From the NCBI RefSeq assembly GCF_000505545.1, contig NZ_AYTB01000018.1, positions 26,308 to 90,307 on the forward strand: DNA of 64,000 bases. The letters are read 5' to 3'. This DNA comes from Kurthia huakuii LAM0618 (lineage in GTDB: Bacteria > Bacillota > Bacilli > Bacillales_A > Planococcaceae). Position 1 is the stretch's first letter, and the number at the start of each line of letters is the position of its first letter. The notes below the pieces were generated by a model. It saw only the letters and a list, made by a program, of their open reading frames with translations, was not told the DNA's origin and searched no databases. Position numbers and translations under genes: made by a program. Positions 17,810 through 26,638 of the stretch are shown in pieces.

Positions 17810-18211
17810 CCTATTATTTGGATCAGGAAGAACTAAAGCCCTGATTACTTTTCTAAAAAATTAGACGTTCAACCTGGACACTGGGGCTACACCCTACACC
17901 TTTGCCCTCTTTTATTAACTATGTAGTCGATCAGCTTTTATTACATGATAGGATAATTTCTTATCTTGTAATATCTTTTCTTTCATGCAAGTATGTTACG
18001 ATGTAGCTGTATCAATGGCTCTCACTTATCTGGAAGGAGTACTTATGAAGACAACGACTAACTTGACTAACAATTCGCTAGTTAACTTATTATTAAGAAG
18101 CTGCTTGTTGATAATAAGTTCAGAAACTAACCTCGAATTGCTTGACAGTCTGATACATCATTTACTACTATCAGTTTCATAGTAGGCATTGTAATAAGAA
18201 TTTCTACTACA
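17810..18211 (-). ncRNA. Structured RNA upstream of the reverse transcriptase
   Basis: About 400 nt between a promoter and the RT start hold no sense-strand gene but several hairpins. CAATTCG/CGAATTG, TAGTT/AACTA and a perfect 10-bp AACTTATTAT/ATAATAAGTT nest into one long stem (18071-18140). CTGATA/TATCAG closes a 13-nt loop (18150-18174). TTACA-GATA/TATC-TGTAA forms another (17941-17971), and ATCAGG/CCTGAT a last one just before the gene (17823-17846). Position, orientation and structure match the template RNA of retrons or DRT systems. The ends are estimated. Confidence 0.65.
18045..18182 (+). CDS. Possible small protein opposite the RT-associated RNA
   Basis: A 45-codon frame on the strand opposite the structured RNA starts with ATG 18045, five bases after a canonical AAGGAG. 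The product is hydrophobic and leucine-rich (LVNLLLRSCLLII, then LLDSLIHHLLLSV). The frame stays open upstream to 17952, 76 codons in all. It may be a small toxin-like gene, an ORF made from complementary DNA of the RNA, or chance. No promoter is evident on this strand. Confidence 0.3.
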   Translation: MKTTTNLTNNSLVNLLLRSCLLIISSETNLELLDSLIHHLLLSVS

Positions 18212-18217
18212 AGAACT

Positions 18218-18246
18218 ATTATATATAAAGAACTATTTTTTTACAA
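18218..18246 (-). promoter_or_regulatory. SigA-type promoter of the RT-associated RNA
   Basis: On the minus strand TTGTAA (18246-18241), a 17-base spacer and a perfect TATAAT (18223-18218) point to transcription start near 18211, directly ahead of the hairpin-rich region. Confidence 0.65.
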
Positions 18247-18297
18247 TATAAAACAATTTAAAAGTTAAATTCGCTTTATATAAAATTAGTTATTTTA

Positions 18298-19160
18298 GGT
18301 TCTGTCTAAAAACTATTTCCACCCCATGATACAATGGTGTAAATCAGAAAATGGGGTGGATGAAATGGCGCCAAGTCGTTACGAATTAACAGATGAACAG
18401 TGGAAACAAATTGAAGGGTTCTTCCCACCGTACACAACCGGTCGTCCTTCGAAACGAAGTAACCGTGAGATGTTCAATGCGATGCTGTGGGTTGCGCGTA
18501 GTGGCGCACCTTGGCGTGATCTGCCAGAACGCTATGGCTTTTGGAAAACGGCATATGCGCGCTTTTGTAAATGGCGCAATGACGGGACACTCATTTTGAT
18601 TTTTCAGGCGCTTCAAATCGAACCTGATTTTGAAAACGTAAGCATCGATTCAACAAGCGTTCGCGCTCACCAACATAGTGCGGGGGCAAAAAAAACGCCA
18701 TCGATACCGAAGTTGCCCAACACATCGGTGTAAGTCGTGGCGGAAAAACAACGAAAATCCATGCCATTGTGGATGCGTTAGGCAACCCATTGTTATTTCA
18801 ACTAACAGCTGGAAACGTGCATGATAGCCAACCTGCTTGTGATATGTTCGACCAACTTCCAATCGCGGGCAGTAACGTATTAGGTGATAAAGCGTACGGT
18901 ACAAAGGCGATTCGCGACAAACTGACAAGTAAAGGCGCACATTATACGATTCCACCACGTACGAACGCCAAAGAACCGTGGTCTGTCGATTGGTATCTCT
19001 ACAAAGAGCGTCACGTAGTCGAATGCTTTTTCAATAAAATCAAACACTTTCGCCGAGTGGCAACCCGTTACGACAAATTAGCCACTTCTTTTTTGGCATT
19101 CGTTTATATCGCTGCGATTTTCAAGTTGACGCAATAAGGTAGAGTTTTTAGACACGTCCT
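18298..19160 (+). mobile_element. IS5-family insertion sequence, copy 1 (complete)
   Basis: 863-bp element with terminal inverted repeats GGTTCTGTCTAAAAACT and, on the other side, GGACGTGTCTAAAAACT. It is flanked by TA on both sides, the expected target duplication for the IS427 group. Nearly identical copies are at 58394-59220 (truncated) and 63137-63998. Confidence 0.92.
18365..19137 (+). CDS. IS5-family DDE transposase, programmed -1 frameshift
   Basis: Transposase in two overlapping frames (18365-18733 and a second frame ending at 19137). They join at a run of eight A (about 18688-18695), where a -1 slip gives one protein of about 257 aa. The first part holds the DUF4096 DNA-binding domain (YELTDEQWKQIEGFFPP) and the first catalytic Asp in VSIDSTSVRAHQ; the second part has Asp in LGDKAYGTKAIRD and Glu in RHVVECFFNKIKHFRR. 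The second frame alone from 18769 lacks the start of the DDE domain. Both termini are intact, so the copy may be active. Confidence 0.9.
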
Positions 19161-19290
19161 AGTAAAATCGCTCTATAAATTATTAAGAACACAAAATAAA
19201 AGTAAGCCCGAAATATAAAAAAACGCGCACCTTAACGGTACGCACAGCAAATAGCCGATTAGTCGAATGATTTTTGACTAAGTCGGCTAT

Positions 19291-20883
19291 TTATTTTCTA
19301 CAAGTGGCCTGAATATCTTCGGACCATGGTAGATAACGCTCTAAAATTTCTGGTTGCTGCTGAAAAGGCAGGTTCGGTAAATCTGTCATCAATTTCACCA
19401 AGTATTGATAGAAATCAATGCCATTGGCTTTAGCAGTTTCAGCAAGACTTAAACAAATGGCATTTGAATGAGCGCCTGCTTCACTGACAGAAAACAGCCA
19501 ATTTTTTCGACCAATCACATTTGGACGAATCGCATTTTCTGCAGCGTTATTATCAATGGCTATATAGCCATTATCAAGGAATCGTTTTAATGCAACTTTA
19601 CGATTCAATGTGTAGTCAGCAGCTTTAGCAAGTGCATTTTTTCCGAAGAACGGCGAACGATCCACCCATTCAAAAAATTCATCTACAATCGGTTTGGATT
19701 CTTGCTGACGAATTTTCACACGTTCTTCCGGTGAAAGATGCTTGATCTTACGCTCAATATGAAATAACTGATCGCAATATTGCACGCCTTTTCGACCATT
19801 GTTACTATCAGCCTTTAACCAATAGCGGCGGACATGGGCCCAACAGTTAGCGAACTGAACATCAGGCAAATGATTATAAGCTGAATAGCCATCACAAATG
19901 ACGGTGCCCTTGAACCCTTGAATGAAATCTTCTAAGGTCGCACGACCACGAGACAATGCACTCTTAAACAAAATAATCACTGGGCCTTCACTTTGAACAC
20001 TGCGAGCTACCCAGTTATAAGCATTTGATTGTGCTGGTCTTCCATCGGAACGCTTAAGAATTTGCGCAAAGGTTTCATCAATATGTAAAACGGATTTTGC
20101 TATTAAACGCTTTTTCATCAATTCGTACACTGGTTGCAGCCAATCTGTTGCTACACGTATTACCCAATTGGATAAATTTTTATCGTTTGTTAATAAGCCA
20201 TGTCTTGACCATTCATTTACTTGACGGTAAAGTGGCAAATATTGCGCAAACTTATCATAAATAAGCTTTGCCAAAACAGTAGGCCCTGCAATACTTCTTT
20301 GAATTGCACCTTTTGGTGCTTGGCCGCGTTTAATTTGAGATTTTTTCAAAGAATCATTTTTACATAATCGACACTCATAGACATGCTCAAAGTACTGTAC
20401 ACGTTTTAGTGTAGCTGGTATAAATTTTGCTTCTTCTCTAACTAAGACAGAGCTAAATTCGACCATTGGTTCATGACAACAATCGCAAGATGAATCATTT
20501 GGATGATAATGAACTTCTTCAATTTCTATATGCTCTCCAAATGAATCATTACGTTTTTTATTTGTCTTTTTACGATTAACCGTATAACTAATTGTTTCGG
20601 TGCTTTTTTCTTCTGTCTGCTCAGATTCGTTAAAAGACGGATCATCCTCAAATAAAGAACCTTGCCCATCGGGCACTTGGTACTTTGATTTTTCTGATTT
20701 GGAACCGTATAAAGCTTTTGTTAATTGACGGACTTGTTCAGTCAACGCTTCAATTTGTTTAAACGATTGATCTAATTTCTGTGTTAATTCTTCATTCTGT
20801 CTGTTCGAGTGCGCTAGTTGAGTTTCTAAAAGTTGTATAATCCGTTCATTGTTCATAGAAGCGTTTTCCAAATCATTCACCAC
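19291..20883 (-). CDS. tnpC: IS66 transposase TnpC
   Basis: DDE transposase of 530 aa. It has an N-terminal leucine-zipper coiled coil (about 10-60), a zinc-binding domain with CDCCHEPM and CRLC (about 130-175), the catalytic core with HIDETF and CDGYSAYNHL, and the C-terminal IS66 signature NAAENAIRPNVIGRKNWLFS. GTG 20883 is used; ATG 20856 is an in-frame alternative. It lies last in the three-gene IS66 operon. Confidence 0.95.
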   Translation of the reverse strand: MVNDLENASMNNERIIQLLETQLAHSNRQNEELTQKLDQSFKQIEALTEQVRQLTKALYGSKSEKSKYQVPDGQGSLFEDDPSFNESEQTEEKSTETISYTVNRKKTNKKRNDSFGEHIEIEEVHYHPNDSSCDCCHEPMVEFSSVLVREEAKFIPATLKRVQYFEHVYECRLCKNDSLKKSQIKRGQAPKGAIQRSIAGPTVLAKLIYDKFAQYLPLYRQVNEWSRHGLLTNDKNLSNWVIRVATDWLQPVYELMKKRLIAKSVLHIDETFAQILKRSDGRPAQSNAYNWVARSVQSEGPVIILFKSALSRGRATLEDFIQGFKGTVICDGYSAYNHLPDVQFANCWAHVRRYWLKADSNNGRKGVQYCDQLFHIERKIKHLSPEERVKIRQQESKPIVDEFFEWVDRSPFFGKNALAKAADYTLNRKVALKRFLDNGYIAIDNNAAENAIRPNVIGRKNWLFSVSEAGAHSNAICLSLAETAKANGIDFYQYLVKLMTDLPNLPFQQQPEILERYLPWSEDIQATCRK

Positions 20884-20931
20884 ATTTCGTTCGGTATGTT
20901 GTGGATAATTATACCATTTTATACAAAGTAA

Positions 20932-21285
20932 TTAAAAGACACCTTTTAAAGATTTTGTAATCGCCTTTGGCTGTTGTATAGATAACCCCTCTAATAGCCA
21001 GCGCAATTCTTGCTGCGAAAGGTTACGGACTTGTTGCTCATTTTTCGGCCATTGCAGACGACCTTGATCTAACCGCTTGTACAGTAAAGCAAAACCATCG
21101 CCATCAAAATAAAGACATTTATAGCGATCTTTGCTTGTACCCGAAAATAAAAAAATAGCATCGCTATATGGATCCAATTCGAATGAATCCTGAACTAAGG
21201 CCGCCAGGCCATCAATTCCTTTCCGCATATCCGTTCTGCCACAGACAATATAAATATTTTTTACCTTTGTGAAATCTGTTTTCAT
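20932..21285 (-). CDS. tnpB: IS66 accessory protein TnpB
   Basis: The 117-aa IS66 Orf2-like protein needed for transposition, with the family pattern VCGRTDMRKGIDGLAALVQ near the N-terminus and LFLFSG-like and KCLYFDGDGFALLYKRL segments. Its start overlaps the end of the tnpA gene by four bases, implying translational coupling. Unrelated to the RuvC-type TnpB at 43149. Confidence 0.93.
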   Translation of the reverse strand: MKTDFTKVKNIYIVCGRTDMRKGIDGLAALVQDSFELDPYSDAIFLFSGTSKDRYKCLYFDGDGFALLYKRLDQGRLQWPKNEQQVRNLSQQELRWLLEGLSIQQPKAITKSLKGVF

Positions 21286-21476
21286 TTCAACACCAATCCT
21301 TTCAATACGGTTTGGACAAGGTGTGCATCTACGCCATTGAAGAAAGAGATTTCAACTGCTGCTGTTTTAATCACACAGGTTGGCTCGATTTTTTGTTGAG
21401 GCGAGGATCCCGGAGGGAGTTCTAAAGGGAGAGGATCTAAATGAACGGGGACGATAATTGGTTTGTTCGTAGACAT
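21282..21476 (-). CDS. tnpA: Short IS66 TnpA-like protein
   Basis: Only 64 aa, shorter than the usual IS66 TnpA of about 100 aa or more. The second half (IKTAAVEISFFNGVDAHLVQTVLKGL) matches the conserved C-terminal part of TnpA; the N-terminal helix-turn-helix is missing. GGAGGTG before the ATG suggests that the short form is genuine, as in several Bacillales members of the family. Confidence 0.8.
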   Translation of the reverse strand: MSTNKPIIVPVHLDPLPLELPPGSSPQQKIEPTCVIKTAAVEISFFNGVDAHLVQTVLKGLVLK

Positions 21477-21618
21477 AATAAAAGCACCTCCATTGATTGA
21501 TACATTTATCGTATCGGAGATGCCTACAAGATTATATGCGTTATTTGATTACGGGCTTACAAATAAAACATTATTTTTTTATATTTAGGATGAACGAAAC
21601 TAATAATGGGTACAAATT

Positions 21619-21646
21619 AAAAAGACTGAATTTTCTTCAGCCTTTT
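21619..21646 (-). terminator. Terminator downstream of the defence cluster
   Basis: GGCTGAA and TTCAGTC stem followed by a T run on the minus strand, about 55 bases after the stop at 21701. Confidence 0.8.
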
Positions 21647-21700
21647 AAAACTTCTTATCCTATATTTTACGTCTAAAATTAGTTAAGTTAAAAAGCACTC

Positions 21701-22222
21701 TTAATAAAGGTAATCACTTTCTATTAAATCATCTGCACTTTGTGGTTCTTTTTGTATATTTTGTTCAATTATAAATTGATATGCATTAGCTAAATAATCT
21801 TCTTTCGTAATTCCTTCTTTAGCAAGTTTTTCATATAAAACTTCTATACCACCAAATACATAAGAATCAAAAATTTTCATATTCTCTGCATGTAACTCAT
21901 TTAATTCTTGCGAAGAATCATGTTTAAAAGCTCTTTTAGTTCGTTCTTCTAAACTTAAAATATCTTGTTCATGTAATAACATAATCAAGCGATAAATAAA
22001 AGTTAAGTTTGAACTTTCCTTTAAGACTTGTTCAGCAAAGATGCTTTTCTTTTGATTCTTATAAATTCCACTTTTATCAACCTTACTCCTCCGATTATAT
22101 CTGAAACCAACTACCGCTGCACACATATAAATGTCAATAATTCTTCCAAAAAAACTTTGATTATCAAGTTCTTCTAAAAACGTTGCATGTTTACCTTCTA
22201 TTATTATATTTTTATCAAACAT
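21701..22222 (-). CDS. Hypothetical protein of the PT-island helicase/SMC cluster
   Basis: Protein of 173 aa, helical and highly charged, with no motif I recognise. A conserved-looking patch AAVVGFRYNRRSKVDKSGIY lies at about 35-54, and the C-terminus is acidic. It begins 2 bases after the SMC-like gene ends, with GGTGA upstream, so it is translationally linked and probably works with that ATPase. Size and place are reminiscent of DndE next to DndD, but DndE is shorter and I see no sequence match. Confidence 0.75.
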   Translation of the reverse strand: MFDKNIIIEGKHATFLEELDNQSFFGRIIDIYMCAAVVGFRYNRRSKVDKSGIYKNQKKSIFAEQVLKESSNLTFIYRLIMLLHEQDILSLEERTKRAFKHDSSQELNELHAENMKIFDSYVFGGIEVLYEKLAKEGITKEDYLANAYQFIIEQNIQKEPQSADDLIESDYLY

Positions 22223-22224
22223 GT

Positions 22225-24201
22225 TTATCTCACCTCTTTAATTAACGTGTGGACTTCTGTTTGCTTATCTAATAAATATTCTTTTCCTATTTTTGAACTC
22301 AATGATTTCTTAGCATAATTCCAGTCTTTTGCCATTACAATTAAAATTAATTGATTGGCAACTTTCGGTAAAATATTAGATATGTTTTCTACATGTTTTT
22401 CATCTGCATTAGAAAATGGTGCATCTAAGATTAATGGGTATTCTTCTGCATCTTTTTCTATAGAATTAACTAATTTTTCTTTTGCTAAATCAACTAATCC
22501 AGCAATAAAAGCAAAATTTTTCACAGTTCCTAAACCTTGAGATTCATCTGTTTGAATTTCTATTTTTAAATCTGTTGTAATTAGTTTCACTTCAAATTTG
22601 TCTGTAATTTCTAACCTTCTTGAACCATGGTACATTTGTTGGAAATATTCATTCACCTTATTTTCAAGTTGAATTTTAATAGCTTCTTCCCTGCTAGTAT
22701 ATTGATTGATAGACCAATTTACAATTTCTTCAGCATACGCTAAATACCTATAAATTTCCTTATTTTTTTCTGAAACGTCTATATTTTTCTCATATTTTTC
22801 TTCATTACTTATAATCTCTTTTGTTAGAATACCCAAACGCTGGTTTAGGATACCTAATTGTTGTTCAAAATGAAGAATTTTAGATTCATAAGAAAGCAAC
22901 TGCTGTTGATGCTCCCCTATATCATCTTGTTGAATCAATTCATCGTTCAGAATTTGAATTTCATCTTCTAAATCGCCAATAGTATTGTCATAACTTACAA
23001 GTGATTTATAGGTAGCTTCAAGACCTGTAAAAGATTTTTCCCCTGATTTATAATTATTAACTGCTTCTTTTTTGAAATATTTGATTAATGTACCGATGGA
23101 TTCAGGTGGCAAATATTGCATTTCTTCTAGTAAATAAGCGTAAGCTGCATTTCCTTTTTCAATTTTGGTTCCACAAACGCAAGTGCCACGTTCAATAATG
23201 TCTTCAATCGCATTCACATTCATGTCTCGGATAGCTTTTTGATCCAATTGAGTTTCTTCTAGATTATCTTTAACTCTATTAAATAAAGGCATTCCAAAAT
23301 ATTGCCAGATGTCTTGTTGAAATAATTTTTGAAAAGCGTTTTCGGCATCATACTTTTTTTCCTTTATACTTTCTAAATTTAAAACAGCTTTTTCTTTTTG
23401 TTCTTGTGAAAAAGCGCTTGCTGCTAAATCTTTCAAAATATTTTGTTTTTCAGCTATTAACTTACGATAATTTTCTAATTCTTCTGTACCGTTTTGTATT
23501 TTTTCTTCTAAGCGCTTTTTTTCTTTTGTATTTTCTGTTAAAATTTCGTATGCTTCGCTAGCCTCTTTTGCTCCTTTTTCGTTTAAGCTAGCATATAATT
23601 TTCCAATTACGCTTTTTGAACGCCCTATAGTTCCTAAATGCGCCCTTATATTTTCTAATACCGTAAGACCCAAAATACCTTTTACCGAATTTGCCACATC
23701 TGATTTTGTCGCAACAGAGTCAAATCTCTCTGTATCGTACAAAAAGTAAGGCGATAAGTTTTTCGGTAAAATTTCGCTGATCTTATTAGGAATTTTATGT
23801 GGAACAATTGATTCCGTTTCCCCATTTATATCTTTATAGGTCATCCTCACTTCACTCGTTTTATTAGGTCTCACACCGTTATCATCAAAATAATAAGTTA
23901 ATTTACGATGTATTGTATATTCGACCCCTTGATGCTCTAACTCAATTTCTATTTCGACATTTTCTTCTTCATTGCTTTGTAACATTTCTTCAGCTACTTT
24001 TGAATTTAGCAACGCTTCTTTTCTTCTGAAGTTTGCTTCACCATAAAACACCCAAAGAAATGCTTGCAAAAGCGTTGTCTTACCACTCGTATTATCTCCT
24101 AAAACTAATGTAATATTTTGATTTTTATGTTGAGCAAATTCTATTATGTTTTCTTTATAAAATTGCCGAAAATTTTTTAGTAACATTTTTTTTACAATCA
24201 T
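22225..24201 (-). CDS. SMC/Rad50-like ATPase (DndD-like)
   Basis: ATPase of 658 aa. The N-terminal half-domain (KKMLLKNFRQFYKENIIEF) carries Walker A GDNTSGKTTLLQAF (about 35-48). Long coiled coils (about 200-290 and 395-500) flank a central CVCG at about 338, like a hook. The C-terminal half has the Walker B/D-loop LILDAPFSNAD (about 586-596). Length and layout match DndD (about 660 aa), the ATPase of DNA sulfur modification, and other SMC-type defence proteins. GAGGAGG precedes the ATG. Since the island already has an SspC-like ATPase, this one may belong to a second, restriction-like unit. Confidence 0.82.
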   Translation of the reverse strand: MIVKKMLLKNFRQFYKENIIEFAQHKNQNITLVLGDNTSGKTTLLQAFLWVFYGEANFRRKEALLNSKVAEEMLQSNEEENVEIEIELEHQGVEYTIHRKLTYYFDDNGVRPNKTSEVRMTYKDINGETESIVPHKIPNKISEILPKNLSPYFLYDTERFDSVATKSDVANSVKGILGLTVLENIRAHLGTIGRSKSVIGKLYASLNEKGAKEASEAYEILTENTKEKKRLEEKIQNGTEELENYRKLIAEKQNILKDLAASAFSQEQKEKAVLNLESIKEKKYDAENAFQKLFQQDIWQYFGMPLFNRVKDNLEETQLDQKAIRDMNVNAIEDIIERGTCVCGTKIEKGNAAYAYLLEEMQYLPPESIGTLIKYFKKEAVNNYKSGEKSFTGLEATYKSLVSYDNTIGDLEDEIQILNDELIQQDDIGEHQQQLLSYESKILHFEQQLGILNQRLGILTKEIISNEEKYEKNIDVSEKNKEIYRYLAYAEEIVNWSINQYTSREEAIKIQLENKVNEYFQQMYHGSRRLEITDKFEVKLITTDLKIEIQTDESQGLGTVKNFAFIAGLVDLAKEKLVNSIEKDAEEYPLILDAPFSNADEKHVENISNILPKVANQLILIVMAKDWNYAKKSLSSKIGKEYLLDKQTEVHTLIKEVR

Positions 24202-24213
24202 AAGCTGCCTCCT

Positions 24214-24378
24214 CTAATAATTTCTTTTGGATTCTTCTACTATAATAGTCTTAATTTCAGATATCATAGTGGCTTCATTTTTCTCTTTCGTTTTCAAATT
24301 TTGTTTTTCTAATTTCAAAATTCTTATCTTCATTTTTTCAAGTTTTTCATTATCAATTTCAATTTTGTATTCCATCAT
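24214..24378 (-). CDS. Small coiled-coil protein between helicase and SMC genes
   Basis: A 54-aa frame begins ATGATG directly after AAGGAGATAAACG, one of the strongest ribosome sites in the cluster. It overlaps the end of the helicase gene by 20 bases and ends 12 bases before the SMC gene. The product is almost entirely K/E/I/L in heptad-like order (KLEKMKIRILKLEKQNLKT), so a coiled coil is likely. It fills the only gap in the operon and may be a small subunit of the SMC-like protein. It is short enough to be missed by usual gene calls. Confidence 0.65.
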   Translation of the reverse strand: MMEYKIEIDNEKLEKMKIRILKLEKQNLKTKEKNEATMISEIKTIIVEESKRNY

Positions 24379-26536
24379 CGTTTATCTCCTTTCGGTTCAA
24401 CAAATAGCTGTTGCGAATATTTTCAATCAATCCATCTGCTACTGAAGAATTTACTGCTATTCGCGCAAAATCTTGCATTCTTTCAATCTCACGTTTTGGC
24501 AATGATTTCAATTGCAAAATCTCTTCATCTGAAAGTTCATTTAATCTTTCAAATGACATAGGAAGCGTAATAAAATCATAAATTTCAGCGTATTCTTTAC
24601 CTTTAAACTTTCTTAATACTCTTCCTCGCCTTTGAATATATTCTTTAGGATTAGTACTGCTAGCCAATATGAAAGCCGTTTTAATGCTTGGGATATTTAC
24701 CCCTTCATCTAAGCACTTAATAGCAACTAAAGCTTGAAGTGGTTCATTATTTTCAAATGACTTTTTTATCAAATGCCGTTCTTGGGCACTCTCTTCAGAA
24801 GTAAATTTAGAAACTTTCATCTTTAACTTATTTCCTAATAACCTTGTGACTAATTCAATTTGGCGAACCTCATCTACATCATCTTCAATTTCACTATATC
24901 CTGGATCTTGAATCGTGGCTGCTCCACAATACACTAATATATGCGATTTATCTTGATAATCGGCCATAATCTTTTCTAATATATTTAATTTATTTTGGGC
25001 ACCTGCAATTATTTTTGCTCTTTTTAACAGTAGCATTTGTGCTGATTCACTAAATGTCACTCTGCCAAATTTATCTTTTCTAATCATTTTGGCAATTTGG
25101 GATGTTAATTTTTTAAATAAATTTAATTCATTATTTTCAAGAAAAACAGGGATTGGGTAATAATAATATGGCGTTAACATTTCATTCTCAATAGCTTCTT
25201 CTAATGTATATTCCAAACAAATAGTTCCAAAATATTCAAATAAACTTTCCGTTCCTATTTCATCATTATGTCGATGTATTGTAGCAGATAAAGCTAGTCT
25301 ATACGTTGCATTTAGTAACAATTTTTCACGTAAATTAATTGCCCCAAAATTATGTGCTTCATCAACAATTAATAATAAGTTTTTTGAAATAGAATTCAAA
25401 ATTTTCTGAATATTTTCAGTAGAAAAAGTCGCATTTGTAGTTACTAAACAAAAATGATTGAGAATGCCTAAATTATAAGCCTCTACTTTTTGTTGTAATC
25501 TTTTCTTCCAATTTTTTTGACGAGAGGCTGAGTGAGCAATAATCGGGCGCATATTAAATTGTTGAATATCTTCTACCCATTGATTCACCAAATGTTGATA
25601 TGGACAAACAATAATAATAGCCAGTTTACCGTTTAATATTTTTGCTAAATGTGTTGCTGCTGATAAACCAGTAATTGTTTTTCCTGTTCCTGTCGCCATA
25701 TCAAATATACCTTTAAAGTCATTTGACTCCCAAGCTTCAATAGCTTCTTCTTGATAATCTCTTAATTTTATATGAGAAGGTTTAAAAGGCCCTTCAATAG
25801 ACTGAATTTCACTAGGAAGCGTGTCTTCTTGATTTAGTAGATCTAAATCTTTTTCTATCGGTCCATCATCAACCTTGAAAGAATTAATTTTTTCAATAAT
25901 GGTCTCAGAAAATTCCATAGAAAGAATATTAACCGCTTCGTTATTCCAAATTTTATCGAAACTATTTACCTTTTTTTGCACCCTCTCATTATCATACGTC
26001 CAAGATTTAAATACATCGATACTTTCATAGTTATATGAGAGCCCATTAATTGTTTCGTTCATTGAACCTGTAAAGGCTATTATATTCTTTTCTTTATCTT
26101 TTAATATGCCCATTTTTTCATGAAACATTCCTATACTATTTGTTTGCTCTATAATAGCTATCTTTATATCTAAAATGCCGTATGCAATTAATTTTGCTAA
26201 TAGGTTTAAATGTTGTTTTGTTTTTTCATTATGTTCTTCCGATAAATAAGATAGGAAATTTAATTCAATAATCTTACTCCTTTGTTCATACCCCGCTAGA
26301 ATGGCTTCGATATCTTCTTCCGATAATTTGGGAGAAATAATTAAGCGCATTTTCCCTTCATTTCTTATAAGACCTTTCAAGCCCTTCATCATTTCAATTA
26401 AAACCGTAGACGAGAAAAAACCGACAGCTCTATCATATTGCACACTTTCTTTTAAAATGGGGAGATAAAAGCTATCTACAATATTATCTTCAAATGACCT
26501 ATATTCACTTTGAATATTCAAATTTTTAAAACTCAT
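24359..26536 (-). CDS. PLD-domain superfamily 2 helicase
   Basis: Protein of 725 aa. The N-terminal domain is phospholipase D-like with one HKD-type motif (FHEKMGILKDKEKNIIAFTG, about 134-153, then GSMNE). The helicase core has Walker A MATGTGKTITGL (about 278-289), Walker B IVDEAHN (about 386), SAT motif LALSATIHR and motif VI QRRGRVLR (about 634). Such PLD-helicase fusions occur in type III-like restriction enzymes and in phosphorothioation-linked restriction proteins. ATG 26536 follows AGGAGGTG; the frame upstream to 26614 has no site. It may move along DNA and cut it. Confidence 0.85.
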   Translation of the reverse strand: MSFKNLNIQSEYRSFEDNIVDSFYLPILKESVQYDRAVGFFSSTVLIEMMKGLKGLIRNEGKMRLIISPKLSEEDIEAILAGYEQRSKIIELNFLSYLSEEHNEKTKQHLNLLAKLIAYGILDIKIAIIEQTNSIGMFHEKMGILKDKEKNIIAFTGSMNETINGLSYNYESIDVFKSWTYDNERVQKKVNSFDKIWNNEAVNILSMEFSETIIEKINSFKVDDGPIEKDLDLLNQEDTLPSEIQSIEGPFKPSHIKLRDYQEEAIEAWESNDFKGIFDMATGTGKTITGLSAATHLAKILNGKLAIIIVCPYQHLVNQWVEDIQQFNMRPIIAHSASRQKNWKKRLQQKVEAYNLGILNHFCLVTTNATFSTENIQKILNSISKNLLLIVDEAHNFGAINLREKLLLNATYRLALSATIHRHNDEIGTESLFEYFGTICLEYTLEEAIENEMLTPYYYYPIPVFLENNELNLFKKLTSQIAKMIRKDKFGRVTFSESAQMLLLKRAKIIAGAQNKLNILEKIMADYQDKSHILVYCGAATIQDPGYSEIEDDVDEVRQIELVTRLLGNKLKMKVSKFTSEESAQERHLIKKSFENNEPLQALVAIKCLDEGVNIPSIKTAFILASSTNPKEYIQRRGRVLRKFKGKEYAEIYDFITLPMSFERLNELSDEEILQLKSLPKREIERMQDFARIAVNSSVADGLIENIRNSYLLNRKEINDDGIQN

Positions 26537-26638
26537 TTCACACCTCCTCATATTAAAAGTTGCATCTGGTATCATTATTACATAAATTTGATATATTTTT
26601 AATATAAAATTCATATTTTTACAAATATTTTAAATTAT

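Larger units (their letters stand above)
19202..21560 (-). mobile_element. IS66-family element, complete, with 8-bp target duplication
   Basis: Element bounded by GTAAGCCCGAAATA and its inverted counterpart GTAAGCCCGTAATC. It is flanked on both sides by AAATAAAA (19194-19201 and 21561-21568), the 8-bp duplication expected of IS66. It carries tnpA-tnpB-tnpC. The intact flanks show a recent, simple insertion between the RT locus and the defence island. A hairpin at 19247-19290 ends the tnpC transcript. Confidence 0.95.

Noticed and set aside
16418..18296. Group II intron
   Set aside because: No maturase or HNH domain in the RT and no domain V-like hairpin near it.
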